From positions 1 through 21,811 of the forward strand of contig CAUUKX010000029.1 of the NCBI GenBank assembly GCA_963545585.1: a stretch of 21,811 bases of DNA, written 5' to 3'. Source of the stretch: W11650 sp963545585. Lineage in GTDB: Bacteria; Bacillota; Clostridia; Lachnospirales; Vallitaleaceae. Shown here piece after piece: positions 15,977 through 21,811 of the stretch (position 1 is the first letter of the stretch; every line of letters starts with the position of its first letter). The translations under genes and the position numbers were made by a program. The notes beneath the pieces are model-generated. The model saw only the letters and a program-made list of their open reading frames with translations. It searched no databases and was not told where the DNA came from.

Positions 15977-16057
15977 TTGCTTTCTCCTCTATTAAAATTT
16001 CAGCTCAAATCCGGTAACCTGCACCCTTTGCGCCTCTCTGAACAAAACCTACCGCTT

Positions 16058-17692
16058 TTAAAATTCATAATACCAAGCTCTTACTGCCGTTGGCTTTTCT
16101 TCCATTTGAACCTGCTGCTCGTCGCCGTTTAAAGCTATATCTTTTATCCAGTTAGCCTTTTCATCATAGTAACCTTTTTCCAATGCCAAAAAATCCAATT
16201 GCTTTCCGCTTTCTGCCGCATCAAGGCAAGCTCTGTATCCATAGCCGGCAAAAATCCATTCGTATTCACCTGCTTGGATTATAATGCCTGCTGCCGGAAG
16301 AAATTCATCATCGTCATTTACCGAATGATAAAACTGGATCGTCAGCCTGCATCCGCCCAGTTCAAGCTGCTTTTCTTTTTCACCGCACCCCTGAACAAAA
16401 CCTGTCATTTTACCGTCGCCGTAATGTCCGGTAATAACCGGCAGCATATTGCCCAAAAGCCGATAACTTTGTGCCAGATATTCCTTGACCGCCGGACTGG
16501 ATACATTTTTATCCTTAGAATCTGTATGAATACGCCCGGTAATAAAGGAATGATCTTCTCCAATACTTTCCGCCCCAAATGGCGAATAACATAAGGTATG
16601 ATACCGGCCTACGGCCAAATATAAATTAGCCGCCGCCCACTTATCCCGGCGTGTTTCCGGAACAAACAAGGGGTTATCCGCTCTGGCGTAAGAATCGGCT
16701 ACCCCGGCAAAATCAAAGGTATAAATATCCGGTGCCAATATATCCAAACTTGGCACTCCCAGCTTCCAAATATCCAGCATTTCCGGCACCGGCCCGCCAC
16801 TGGGATAAACGCCCGCTTTTTCCAGGGCATGGCTCTTCAGCCAAACATTGGTAAACATCGGCAACGCATAACATTCTTTCCCGCACTTAGCCAGTTCATT
16901 TATATAACCGGCATAATGCCAAGCCATAAACACTTCTTCCGCCTTTTCTTTAAACACCTTTTCCCATGAACCGCCAATCCTGTTTGTATCCGCTTCGGAA
17001 AGAAAGGCTTTGCTGCTCTCCCCGTTTTTCACCGTTTCCATTCCCTCTGAGTCCTCAGCCTCTGCGCCGCATGGGCTGCAATTTTTTATATGTCGCGCCA
17101 AGGAATTCGGGATATCTTTCTTATATTCAGCTTCTGCGCCCACAGAAAAATCTCTGGCCGCCCCCAAAATGCCTACTTCATTTTCTATCTGCACCGCTAA
17201 AACAGTTTGTTCCTCTGCGTCAAAGACTTTTATATACTGCATAAAGTTTCTAAAAGCATTCTGCTCAGCCGCCAAAACCTCGCTGCCAAACATGCTCAAT
17301 ATTTTCGTTCTTCTGCCATGCTCATCTTCCGTTCTGGGAAACCTTTGCCCATCCGTCTTAACCCAAGTCGGCGCATAAGTAGAAAGCCCATTTTTCCAAC
17401 TGCCGAACCACAGCAAGACCAATTTCATCCGATTTTTTCTTGCTTCTATTATTAGCTGTTCTGCCAAGTCAAAATCAAACTGATTTTCCTGCGGTTCAAT
17501 CCATTCCCAATAAACCGGCGCTAAAAGAGTATTGCAGTTTAATTCTTTCACCTTGCTCCACACCTGCTGCATATACTCCCGCGAGGTGCAGGCAGAATTA
17601 TGTGTTTCGGCCGCCAGCATAATAAACGGATGCCCTTCCAACCAAAAGCAATGCCCGCCATTTCTCTTTTTGATTTCCGGTAAGTCTTTCAT
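16058..17692 (-). CDS. GH35/DUF5597-type beta-galactosidase-like glycosidase, cytoplasmic
   Basis: This 544-aa enzyme resembles the GH35 branch with a C-terminal DUF5597 domain, typically beta-galactosidases. Visible blocks in order: NTLLAPVYWEWIEP (54-67), LLWFGSWKNG (93-102), QIENEVG (168-174), YPLPM-like YALPMFTNVW (275-284), LAPDIY (319-324), VPETRR (344-349) and SPFGAESIGE (370-379). By clan GH-A precedent Glu172 would be the acid/base and Glu346 the nucleophile. Residues 400-544 form the non-catalytic beta-rich domain. There is no signal peptide, so it acts inside the cell on imported sugars, probably releasing terminal galactose. The Shine-Dalgarno is modest (AAAGGA, 8 nt before ATG). 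It follows the first importer after an 83-bp gap without an obvious terminator or promoter. A charged insert (about 205-240) with cysteines is less typical. Confidence 0.85.
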   Translation of the reverse strand: MKDLPEIKKRNGGHCFWLEGHPFIMLAAETHNSACTSREYMQQVWSKVKELNCNTLLAPVYWEWIEPQENQFDFDLAEQLIIEARKNRMKLVLLWFGSWKNGLSTYAPTWVKTDGQRFPRTEDEHGRRTKILSMFGSEVLAAEQNAFRNFMQYIKVFDAEEQTVLAVQIENEVGILGAARDFSVGAEAEYKKDIPNSLARHIKNCSPCGAEAEDSEGMETVKNGESSKAFLSEADTNRIGGSWEKVFKEKAEEVFMAWHYAGYINELAKCGKECYALPMFTNVWLKSHALEKAGVYPSGGPVPEMLDIWKLGVPSLDILAPDIYTFDFAGVADSYARADNPLFVPETRRDKWAAANLYLAVGRYHTLCYSPFGAESIGEDHSFITGRIHTDSKDKNVSSPAVKEYLAQSYRLLGNMLPVITGHYGDGKMTGFVQGCGEKEKQLELGGCRLTIQFYHSVNDDDEFLPAAGIIIQAGEYEWIFAGYGYRACLDAAESGKQLDFLALEKGYYDEKANWIKDIALNGDEQQVQMEEKPTAVRAWYYEF

Positions 17693-17775
17693 CTCTCTAT
17701 TCCTTTCGCCTCATTTTTGGTTTCACTGTTTGGTCTGACTCCGCACTTTCGGCCGTTAAGACAAAACTACTGCCT

Positions 17776-18618
17776 TCAACCTTTTAGTCCGCTGGCTACA
17801 ATCCCCTTAATAAAATATTTCTGAAAACAAGCATACAGTATAATAACCGGCAGCACAGTCAAAAGTGCCATCGCCATAACCGGCCCCTGATCCAGAGCAT
17901 CCTTGTAACCGCTGATTGACGAGTTTAAAAACACCAAACCAACCGCCAATGTGTATTTCGGTTCGTCGTTCAAAAAAATTGCCGGCCCAAAATAATCATT
18001 CCACGTCCAAACAAACATAAAAATCGCCACCACAAACAATATGGCTTTGGAATTTGGCAAAACAATTTCAAACAAAATCCGCAGCTCGCTGCAGCCGTCA
18101 ATTCGAGCCGATTCTTCTATCTCGCCCGGAAAAGTTTTAAAAAACTGATGCAGCAAAAAAATACTGAAGCTGCTTCCCGCCAACAAATTCGGCAGTACCA
18201 GCGGCACAAAGGTATTGATTAGCTTTAATCTGGCATAGATATTATACAAAGGAATAATCGTAACAAAATACGGCACCATCATAGTTGACATCAAAATGGT
18301 AAACCATACATTTTTCAGACGAGCGTCATATTTGGCAAAACCATACGCTACTATCGGTGTACTCAGCAAAGCCCCCAAAATATTTAAGCCTGTTATGATG
18401 CTGCTGTTTTTTAAATAAGTAAAAAAGTTCGTACTGGTAAAAATATATGCAAATGAACGCAGCGTCAAAGGCACCGGTACCATCTCCGGCGGATATTTTA
18501 CAATTTGCGTCGTGCTCATCAGCGATGTTGACAACATCCAGATAAACGGCAGCAAAAATACCACGCCCAATGCGGTGCATAGTAATATTCGCAGCCCGAA
18601 CCGGCTCTTTTGCAGCAT
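17776..18618 (-). CDS. Carbohydrate ABC transporter permease, MalG/UgpE type (module 1)
   Basis: This 280-aa inner-membrane permease has about six hydrophobic segments, the first at about 8-32. The EAA loop is at about 168-190 (IEESARIDGCSELRILF), which docks the ATPase. ATG at 18616-18618 is preceded by GGGGGGTG about 5 nt away. It starts 16 bp after the stop of its MalF-type partner. Together with the binding protein at 19675-21021 it forms the first of two importers in this operon. No ATPase gene accompanies it. Confidence 0.92.
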   Translation of the reverse strand: MLQKSRFGLRILLCTALGVVFLLPFIWMLSTSLMSTTQIVKYPPEMVPVPLTLRSFAYIFTSTNFFTYLKNSSIITGLNILGALLSTPIVAYGFAKYDARLKNVWFTILMSTMMVPYFVTIIPLYNIYARLKLINTFVPLVLPNLLAGSSFSIFLLHQFFKTFPGEIEESARIDGCSELRILFEIVLPNSKAILFVVAIFMFVWTWNDYFGPAIFLNDEPKYTLAVGLVFLNSSISGYKDALDQGPVMAMALLTVLPVIILYACFQKYFIKGIVASGLKG

Positions 18619-18634
18619 TGCTTCACCCCCCTGC

Positions 18635-19513
18635 TTATTCTTCGTAATTCATCAACTTTTGCAGCGACCGCAAAATAAACATACTCGTAAAAATAATAAT
18701 CAGATACATAATCCAAGCCAGCGCCGCCGCATAGCCAAACCGGCCAAAACTGAACCCACTGTCATAGATATACATTCCGTAAACATAAGTTTTTTTAAAC
18801 GGTCCGCCGCCGGTCATAATCAGCGGCTGAACAAAGACCTGAAAAGCACTGATTATGCCCATCACTAAATTAAATATAAAAACATTGGCAATCAGCGGAA
18901 AAGTTATCCTGAAAAAACATTGGAAACTGCCCGCACCGTCTAATCTAGCCGCTTCATAATAGGAAACCGGGATTTGCTTAATTCCGGCTAAAAATATCAA
19001 CATCTGCTGCCCGCAGAAGATTAAATTGGCAATGACCAGCGCCGTCATCGCCCACTTAGGATCCGTCAGCCAAAACGGGCCTTTGATTCCAACCAGCGAT
19101 AAAACATAATTAAGCAAGCCGCCTTCTCCTTTGAGCAAAAACTTAATTACCGCATATACTGCCGCTCCGGCTGCAATCGACGGAAAATAAAAAACAATCT
19201 GAAAGAAATTGCTGGTCCTGGATTCCCTCGACAGCAGCAAAGCAATCACCAACGCTAAAAGCAGACTGGTCGGTACCGCAGCCAATGCGTAATGAAAGGA
19301 ATTAAACAGGCTTTTTTGAAACAAAGCATCGCTCAGAAGAATATCTGCATAATTTTGCAGGCCAATAAACTGCGGTGCCGTAATTCCGTTATACTGGGTT
19401 AAAGACAAATAAATAGAATAAATCAGCGGGAGAAATGTCAACAAGAAAAAGCCCGCTAACCACGGAGAAATAAAGAGGTAAAAATATTTTGCCTGTCTTT
19501 TTCTATTTTTCAT
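18635..19513 (-). CDS. Carbohydrate ABC transporter permease, MalF/UgpA type (module 1)
   Basis: This is about 292 aa with six predicted membrane segments (first about 10-36) and an EAA loop at about 186-207 (YYEAARLDGAGSFQCFF). Two in-frame ATGs compete. The one at 19519 is only 1 nt from the GGGGG that serves as Shine-Dalgarno (19521-19525), while the one at 19511-19513 is 7 nt away, so I choose the latter. A 160-bp gap containing a long hairpin (19603-19666) separates it from the binding-protein gene. It is clearly paralogous to the module 2 permease at 12593-13501. Confidence 0.92.
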   Translation of the reverse strand: MKNRKRQAKYFYLFISPWLAGFFLLTFLPLIYSIYLSLTQYNGITAPQFIGLQNYADILLSDALFQKSLFNSFHYALAAVPTSLLLALVIALLLSRESRTSNFFQIVFYFPSIAAGAAVYAVIKFLLKGEGGLLNYVLSLVGIKGPFWLTDPKWAMTALVIANLIFCGQQMLIFLAGIKQIPVSYYEAARLDGAGSFQCFFRITFPLIANVFIFNLVMGIISAFQVFVQPLIMTGGGPFKKTYVYGMYIYDSGFSFGRFGYAAALAWIMYLIIIFTSMFILRSLQKLMNYEE

Positions 19514-19602
19514 AAGCATGCCCCCATTTATGCACTCAACTTTTCCTTAATCCTTTCTCTGCCCGCAAGAGTATTGCATTTCTTCCCTTTTCAGAGACAG
19601 CC

Positions 19603-19666
19603 CGGCACTTTGGCGGCGCTCTTTTTTATGCTTTCCGCTTAAAAAACAAGCAGCCGCCAAACGCCG
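19603..19666 (-). promoter_or_regulatory. Long intercistronic stem-loop after binding-protein gene 1
   Basis: Arms at 19603-19620 and 19649-19666 pair over about 16 bp with small internal bulges. The core is TTTGGCGGC at 19609-19617 pairing with 19653-19661, and the loop holds facing T6 (19622-19627) and A6 (19641-19646) tracts that can extend the stem. It begins 8 nt after the stop codon at 19675. On the minus strand no U-tract follows the stem, so full termination is not expected. It sits exactly where the 13518-13552 hairpin sits in module 2, suggesting the same role in differential expression. Confidence 0.7.
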
Positions 19667-19674
19667 ACATTCCT

Positions 19675-21021
19675 TTAACCCTTCATTCTGTCTAACTTTA
19701 ACTGCCCTTTGGTTTGAATATTCTTTAAGGTCGTATCGATATCCTGCTCACCTGCAAACAAGAGCTCCAACTCAACCTTAATAATCTCATCCTGAATCTC
19801 ATTCAGCACCACACCGTCTACGGCATAGTCAAGCGCGTCAAAAAATACCGATTTATCAAACTTTTTCCAGCCGGCCGGAATCGAATTGATGAAATTACTG
19901 TCCTGGCTAATTGATTTTAGCGCCGGCAAACCAATAATTTCCATTTCTTCCTGCACTTTACCAGCTGACATATAGCGAATATATTCCCATGCCTCATCCT
20001 TATGCGGCGAGTCAGCCGAAATACCAATCGCCGTTGTCCACAACGGTGAACGCCACTGCCCATACTTAGGATTGGCCGGAAAAGTGACGATATCCCATTC
20101 AAACTTATCGCCAATCGCTTCGTTAAAGCTGGCCATATCCCAAGATGCGCCGATGGTCATGGCATATTTCCCGGTTTCAAAGGTTCCGCCGATATCAGCT
20201 GCCATCGTCGGTGTCGGCGAAACCTGATGTACTCTATACAGGTCAGTAACAAACTGAACGCCATCCCGGAAGCCCTGCGTATCTGCTGTCATCTTTCCGG
20301 TTTCCCAATCCCAGGCTTTATACCCGGCATATAAGTTTCTGGCCAGCGAATACGCCCACCACGAAGAAAAATCAGCACCCCAAACCTTGTTATCGCCCTC
20401 ACCTTTAGTCAAAGCCTTAGCGGCCGCCAAAAATTCTTCTTCCGTCCAACCCTTATGGGGCAGCGGAACGTTGTTTTCCTCAAACATCGTTTTGTTGTAA
20501 ATAATAAAACCGGAATAAAACGTAGTCGGTGCAGCGTAAACGCTGCCGTTATAGGATAATCCGCTCATCAGGCTGTCCACCCACGCTCCTTCTAAACCAT
20601 CTTTTTTAATATAATCATCAAGCGGCGCAAAAGTACCTTTTTTAAAATATTCTCCGCCAAAGTCACCGGCGATTTGCACCAAGTCTGCCAATGTCCCAGA
20701 AGAAACCTGCACTGTCAGTTTCTCATGAAACCCCTCCGGGATTGCTTCCAAATTGACATGGATTTTATCATTTTGAGCATTAAATTCTTCCGTCCATTTC
20801 TTTTTACACTCAATCTCCTTTTGATTGCCCCATAACAAAAAGCGCAGCTCCACCTTTTCGCTATTCGTCTGATTATCCGCTTGGCTGTCCGTCTTATTTT
20901 CTGCTTGCTTCGCCGGCTGATCCGGAGTCTTGGTCGGTGCCTGCGAACTGCCGCAAGACGACAAAATCAGCATCATTACCATTAAAATCATCAAACTTGC
21001 CGTTTTCTTTCGCTGTAACAT
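19675..21021 (-). CDS. Sugar ABC transporter substrate-binding lipoprotein (module 1)
   Basis: This 448-aa protein begins MLQRKKTASLMILMVMMLIL, followed by SSC with the lipidated Cys23 (lipobox LSSC). A Gln/Asn/Asp-rich spacer (24-52) tethers it to the membrane. The mature part is a family-1 solute-binding fold (YAAPTTFYSGFIIYNKTMF near 162; GWTEEEFLAAAKALTKGEG near 189; YAMTIGASWDMASF near 281). ATG at 21019-21021 has AAGGAGGG 8 nt upstream. It is the first gene after the operon promoter, behind a leader of about 440 nt. It differs clearly in sequence from the second binding protein, so the two importers probably recognise different oligosaccharides or chain lengths. The ligand is not deducible. 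Confidence 0.92.
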   Translation of the reverse strand: MLQRKKTASLMILMVMMLILSSCGSSQAPTKTPDQPAKQAENKTDSQADNQTNSEKVELRFLLWGNQKEIECKKKWTEEFNAQNDKIHVNLEAIPEGFHEKLTVQVSSGTLADLVQIAGDFGGEYFKKGTFAPLDDYIKKDGLEGAWVDSLMSGLSYNGSVYAAPTTFYSGFIIYNKTMFEENNVPLPHKGWTEEEFLAAAKALTKGEGDNKVWGADFSSWWAYSLARNLYAGYKAWDWETGKMTADTQGFRDGVQFVTDLYRVHQVSPTPTMAADIGGTFETGKYAMTIGASWDMASFNEAIGDKFEWDIVTFPANPKYGQWRSPLWTTAIGISADSPHKDEAWEYIRYMSAGKVQEEMEIIGLPALKSISQDSNFINSIPAGWKKFDKSVFFDALDYAVDGVVLNEIQDEIIKVELELLFAGEQDIDTTLKNIQTKGQLKLDRMKG

Positions 21022-21203
21022 TGATATTCCCTCCTTTTGCTTAGTGCTTGTCCGAACTCTAAATTACTTGATATGAGCGATTATTTTAACCCTTATTCCC
21101 CGCAACAAAATAAAACTCTTTTTTCTCCTCCCTTTCCCTTGGTTTTGTTTATTTTCCGCAAGCGACAAAACAATTTTGCTGCTCGCTACATACCCCGCTT
21201 TTT

Positions 21204-21217
21204 TGTAACCGATTACA
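21204..21217. promoter_or_regulatory. Second LacI/CcpA-type operator (TGTAACCGATTACA)
   Basis: It differs from the promoter-proximal operator at one base (A for G at position 9), leaving a near-palindrome centred on CG. On the minus strand a TAAAAT directly abuts it upstream (21218 side), so it could also overlap a weak second promoter. Its centre is 243 bp from the first operator, about 23 helical turns, which would suit repression by DNA looping. It matches the generic cre pattern TGWNANCGNTNWCA. Confidence 0.75.
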
Positions 21218-21337
21218 TTTTATGCAAACTTAATCTTTCACTTTTCCCAATCTTTTTTCCGTTGCTTTCTATTTCATTTTCCCTATTTTCGCCTGCTTTT
21301 GTTTATTCTATACTCAACTTTCCCTTGTTCGCCAGAA

Positions 21338-21386
21338 CAGTCTTTTTAGGCTGACTGCCCACCCGGGCAGAAGTGCGCAGCACTTC
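21338..21386 (-). promoter_or_regulatory. Cluster of adjoining leader hairpins
   Basis: Three stems adjoin. A: GAAGTGC-3-GCACTTC (21370-21386, perfect 7 bp). B: CTGCCC-4-GGGCAG (21355-21370, perfect 6 bp). C: CAGTC-10-GACTG (21338-21357, 5 bp). B and C share bases 21355-21357, so they cannot both form fully, an arrangement seen in attenuators. No U-tract follows any of them on the minus strand. The patch is much richer in GC than the rest of the leader. Confidence 0.55.
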
Positions 21387-21446
21387 GATCAGGGGAAAGA
21401 ATACCGACACCATATATAATTTATTATTCTGTATAACAATTTCATT

Positions 21447-21460
21447 TGTAACCGGTTACA
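21447..21460. promoter_or_regulatory. Promoter-proximal LacI/CcpA-type operator (TGTAACCGGTTACA)
   Basis: A perfect 14-bp palindrome with a central CG lies 5 bp downstream of the -10 box, covering the expected transcription start. Binding here would block RNA polymerase. The sequence suits a LacI-family protein, most simply the regulator encoded inside this operon. It also satisfies the CcpA cre consensus, so carbon catabolite repression is an equal or additional possibility. Confidence 0.85.
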
Positions 21461-21465
21461 TTTAT

Positions 21466-21494
21466 ATTTTAAGTGAAAAGTCCTAATTTGTCAA
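21466..21494 (-). promoter_or_regulatory. Near-consensus sigma-A promoter of the sugar operon
   Basis: The minus strand carries a perfect TTGACA (-35, 21489-21494), a 17-nt spacer and TAAAAT (-10, 21466-21471). A promoter this strong needs a repressor, and a palindromic operator follows it directly. It is the only strong promoter I find upstream of the nine co-directional genes ending at 10367. Confidence 0.88.
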
Positions 21495-21545
21495 TAGGTG
21501 AAAAAACTTTGAGTTTCCCCGTTTTTTTACCCGAACAAACAAAAT

Positions 21546-21580
21546 CCAAAAAATGCAAGATAGTTATCCACAAAATGCAA
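21546..21580 (+). repeat. Pair of 13-bp direct repeats, 22 bp apart
   Basis: CCAAAAAATGCAA (21546-21558) and CCACAAAATGCAA (21568-21580) differ at one base and are spaced two helical turns apart. They could be subterminal transposase-binding sites of the insertion sequence. The second repeat overlaps a TTATCCACA nonamer (21564-21572) that matches the DnaA box consensus, probably by chance. Confidence 0.45.
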
Positions 21581-21617
21581 AAAACACAAAATAAAACGAG
21601 CAAACTGCGCAATCTTT

Positions 21618-21626
21618 TGGTATAAT
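21618..21626 (+). promoter_or_regulatory. Extended -10 promoter of the transposase gene
   Basis: TGGTATAAT is a perfect -10 box with a TGn extension, 43 bp upstream of the ATG at 21670. No good -35 hexamer lies 17-18 nt upstream, which an extended -10 element tolerates. It is divergent from the sugar-operon promoter. Confidence 0.6.
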
Positions 21627-21669
21627 TAATTCATCACAAAAAACCAACACAAAAGAAAGGGGTTTGCTC

Positions 21670-21811
21670 ATGAATGATTATACCAGAGTTTCCAGAAATA
21701 AAAAAGACCAAATTTTTCGTTTTTGTAAAACGATTTCAAAAGGGTTATCTGTTCCCAATTTCAAGTTTATCTGTTGTATGATTTTTGGTATCCTTTGTGC
21801 AAAATCCGTTT
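21670..21811 (+). CDS. Transposase N-terminus (probable IS4-like), cut by the window edge
   Basis: Forty-seven codons are visible, from an ATG with GAAAGGGG 7 nt upstream. The product starts MNDYTRVSRNKKDQIFRFCK and continues with KGLSVPNFKFICCMIFGILCAKSV. The short basic N-terminus followed by 'KG-L--P--KF----I-GIL---SV' resembles the opening helices of Firmicute IS4-type DDE transposases, where the protein first binds its terminal repeats. The catalytic DDE residues lie outside the window, so neither family nor integrity can be confirmed. Confidence 0.6.
   Translation, partial: MNDYTRVSRNKKDQIFRFCKTISKGLSVPNFKFICCMIFGILCAKSV

Larger units (their letters stand above)
21022..21459 (-). promoter_or_regulatory. 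Long 5' leader of the sugar operon
   Basis: About 438 nt separate the predicted transcription start (near 21459) from the first ATG. The stretch is AT-rich except for a compact GC-rich patch with hairpins (21338-21386). It contains a second operator (21204-21217), an imperfect stem (21158-21186, 11 bp with mismatches) and the Shine-Dalgarno. I recognise no known riboswitch class. A plus-strand open frame of 105 codons crosses it but lacks a ribosome binding site and coding character. Confidence 0.55.
21500..21811 (+). mobile_element. Left part of a probable insertion sequence, left boundary uncertain
   Basis: The region holds a transposase-like gene start with its own promoter, preceded by AT-rich DNA with short direct repeats, and runs off the window. 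The left terminal inverted repeat cannot be fixed without the other end. The boundary is somewhere between the operon -35 box (21494) and about 21600. It probably belongs to an IS4-like DDE group, judged only from the transposase N-terminus. Confidence 0.4.

Noticed and set aside
15977..16057. Possible autoregulatory operator upstream of the LacI gene (CCGGTAACC)
   Set aside because: Only part of one half-site matches and I see no promoter in this 81-bp gap, so autoregulation through the main promoter is the simpler view.
21037..21354. 105-codon plus-strand open frame in the operon leader
   Set aside because: No Shine-Dalgarno, runs antisense through the regulatory leader, and the translation is dominated by Phe, Leu, Ser and Pro from T/C-rich DNA.
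1..21811. CRISPR arrays, tRNA, rRNA or phage genes
   Set aside because: I looked for regularly spaced repeats, tRNA-like cloverleaf ends and phage structural proteins and found none I could support.

Overview
The window looks like a low-to-moderate GC Gram-positive bacterium, probably a Clostridia-type Firmicute. This is inferred from strong GAGG-type ribosome binding sites, near-consensus sigma-A promoters, two lipoprotein substrate-binding proteins, MalF/MalG-type permeases without a local ATPase, and surface proteins with SLH-like C-termini. Species cannot be read from the sequence. Apart from the first bases of a transposase gene at the right edge, every gene I accept is on the minus strand, so transcription runs from right to left.

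Left region (1-10120): a surface-protein locus. A sigma-A-like promoter at 9998-10026 drives two very large secreted proteins: 1675 aa (4919-9946) and about 1463 aa (512-4903), 15 bp apart. Both have a signal peptide, long runs of fibronectin type III-like beta-sandwich modules, a shared penultimate module with a hydrophobic 'LP' strand motif, and a divergent SLH-like C-terminus. A hairpin plus U-tract (411-503) ends the unit. A third secreted protein starts at 206 and runs off the left edge.

Middle and right region (10367-21494): one co-directional carbohydrate-uptake and degradation cluster of nine genes. In transcription order they are: substrate-binding lipoprotein 1, MalF-type permease 1, MalG-type permease 1, GH35/DUF5597-type beta-galactosidase-like enzyme, LacI-family regulator, substrate-binding lipoprotein 2, MalF-type permease 2, MalG-type permease 2, and GH30-type glycosidase resembling endo-beta-1,6-galactanases. 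It is two tandem 'binding protein + two permeases + cytoplasmic hydrolase' modules with the regulator between them. No ABC ATPase is present, so a shared MsmX/UgpC-type ATPase elsewhere is inferred. Both hydrolases lack signal peptides, so the picture is import of oligosaccharides followed by cytoplasmic cleavage. Beta-galactosides such as type II arabinogalactan side-chain fragments are the best guess. A perfect inverted-repeat terminator (10121-10169) closes the cluster.

Control region (21022-21494): a TTGACA-17-TAAAAT promoter has a perfect 14-bp palindromic LacI/CcpA-type operator just after its -10 box. A near-identical second operator lies 243 bp downstream in a leader of about 440 nt, which also carries a compact GC-rich set of hairpins. 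Stem-loops follow both binding-protein genes and probably set differential expression within the operon. The far right edge (about 21500-21811) is the left part of a probable insertion sequence whose transposase gene points right, divergent from the sugar operon.
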